6,304 nt of DNA from Rhodocyclaceae bacterium (GTDB lineage: Bacteria > Pseudomonadota > Gammaproteobacteria > Burkholderiales > Rhodocyclaceae): NCBI GenBank assembly GCA_020849155.1, contig JADLGU010000339.1:1-6304 (forward strand), given 5' to 3'. Below the pieces are notes generated by a model. The model was not told the origin of the DNA and searched no databases. It saw nothing but the letters and a program-made list of their open reading frames with translations. Of the stretch, positions 5,497 to 6,304 are shown in pieces. The position numbers were made by a program, and so were the translations under genes. Each line of letters begins with the position of its first letter. The stretch's first letter is position 1.

Positions 5497-6261
5497 CTAG
5501 AAAAACCCCTTCCCGACCAGTTCGTCCGCCAGCGCGGCATAGTCCTGCGCGCCGCGCGAAGTCTTGGCATGGCTGAAAATGTCCAGGTTGCAGGCCGGCG
5601 CTTCGGCGACGGCAACGTTTTCGGAGATCACCGTCTCGCAGACTTCGTCGCCAAACTGCTCGGTCAGGCGCTTCTGGATTTCAAAGCTCATGTTGCGACG
5701 CCGGTCGAAGCGCGTCAGCAGGTAGCGGCGCTCGACCCGGCGCTTCAGAACCGGCTCGAGTGCCTGCAGGGTGCGTTCCACCTGCAGCGCGCCGCGCAGG
5801 GCGAGGAAGTCCGAGGAGATCGGCACCAGCAGCCGGTCGGCGGCGAACACCGCGTTGAGTGACAGCACGCCGAGGAAAGGGCAGCAGTCGATCATCACCT
5901 CCCGCTCCTCGCGGTCGGTGCCGAGCTCGTTGAGCCCCTGGTTGAGGCGGTTGAGGATGGTCGGCCCCTTGCCGAAAACCGAATCGACCTTGATGAGCTC
6001 GGCATGGGCGGGAATCAGCCGGCCGACGCCCCGCCATTCGATCTCCAACTCGGACAAGGAGCGTCCATCCTGGTAGAAGGAGAAAATGCTGTCGGCGACA
6101 GTACCCAGCGCTTGGCCATGTACCGCCGAAAGGTGCGCCTGGGGATCCAGATCCACCAGCAGCACACGCGCTTCACGCCGCGAAAGGGCGGCGGCGAGGT
6201 TAAGCGCCGTGGTGGTCTTGCCGACCCCGCCTTTCTGGTTGAAAACGGCTATGCGCGCCAT
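5497..6261 (-). CDS. ParA/MinD-type P-loop ATPase
   Basis: A 254-aa deviant-Walker ATPase of the ParA/Soj group. Such proteins form ATP-dependent dimers that bind DNA or membrane and position chromosomes, plasmids or protein clusters. Walker A with the signature lysine is KGGVGKTT (residues 10-17, Lys10 and Lys15). Walker A' is VLLVDLDPQAH (33-43, Asp39) and Walker B is VMIDCCPFLG (122-131, Asp125). The second Cys in DCCP replaces the Pro usual in ParA (DCPP). The core is followed by LLVPISSDFLALRGALQ and a C-terminal AEAPACNLDIFSHAKTSRGAQDYAALADEL segment typical of chromosomal ParAs. There is no N-terminal HTH domain as in plasmid type Ia ParA. The start at 6261 (MARIAVFNQKGG) is preferred by family alignment; GTG at 6294 would add 11 residues. 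No parB or parS is visible, so partner and cargo are unknown. The gene upstream lies outside the window. Confidence 0.93.
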   Translation of the reverse strand: MARIAVFNQKGGVGKTTTALNLAAALSRREARVLLVDLDPQAHLSAVHGQALGTVADSIFSFYQDGRSLSELEIEWRGVGRLIPAHAELIKVDSVFGKGPTILNRLNQGLNELGTDREEREVMIDCCPFLGVLSLNAVFAADRLLVPISSDFLALRGALQVERTLQALEPVLKRRVERRYLLTRFDRRRNMSFEIQKRLTEQFGDEVCETVISENVAVAEAPACNLDIFSHAKTSRGAQDYAALADELVGKGFF

Positions 6262-6268
6262 GCCGGCC

Positions 6269-6298
6269 AGTATATACAAGCCGGGATTTTTCACTTAA
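6269..6298 (-). promoter_or_regulatory. Candidate promoter of the ParA gene, near-leaderless
   Basis: On the minus strand, TATACT (plus positions 6269-6274) is preceded at 18 bases by a weak -35 TTAAGT (6293-6298). The predicted start of transcription is near 6262, next to the ATG at 6261, and no Shine-Dalgarno is present. The -10 context TGTATATACTG is almost the same as that of the 73-aa gene. If the true start were GTG 6294, this element would lie inside the coding region. Confidence 0.45.
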
Positions 6299-6304
6299 GA
6301 TGCG

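Overview
The window is a GC-rich piece of bacterial chromosome. The protein relationships and the gene neighbourhood (MurJ, ribosomal protein S20, a DUF3579 protein, a membrane pyrophosphatase) suggest a betaproteobacterium, probably in or near the Rhodocyclales. That placement is an inference from family recognition; no rRNA or other decisive marker is present.

Layout, left to right. (1) Positions 1-350 hold the 3' end of a plus-strand membrane-bound proton/sodium-pumping pyrophosphatase (hppA), closed by a strong intrinsic terminator. (2) The T-run of that terminator touches the ATG of a plus-strand secreted gamma-glutamyltranspeptidase (404-2131). (3) On the minus strand, murJ (lipid II flippase) and a YbhB/YbcL-type PEBP protein form a likely two-gene operon (4315 down to 2133), which meets the transpeptidase tail to tail with one base between the stop codons. 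(4) rpsT (ribosomal protein S20) is divergent from murJ and has a near-consensus sigma-70 promoter and its own terminator. (5) A minus-strand DUF3579 protein (4727-5029) converges on rpsT. (6) An AT-richer gap of 241 bases (5030-5270) follows, carrying outward-facing promoter candidates and DnaA-box-like 9-mers. (7) A small unrecognised plus-strand gene (73 aa, 5271-5492) and a minus-strand ParA/MinD-type ATPase (5497-6261) converge with four bases between them.

Most of the window is housekeeping: pyrophosphate-driven ion pumping, glutathione/gamma-glutamyl hydrolysis in the periplasm, peptidoglycan precursor export and translation. The least explained part is the right-hand 1.2 kb. The unknown 73-aa gene has a promoter nearly identical around its -10 to that of the convergent ParA gene, and a 10-bp hairpin fills its short leader up to the start codon. 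A perfect DnaA box lies inside it, with weaker matches upstream. The ParA gene appears to be read from an almost leaderless transcript, and no parB is visible in the window. I see no CRISPR array, insertion sequence, tRNA or rRNA, and no clear new defence or mobile system.
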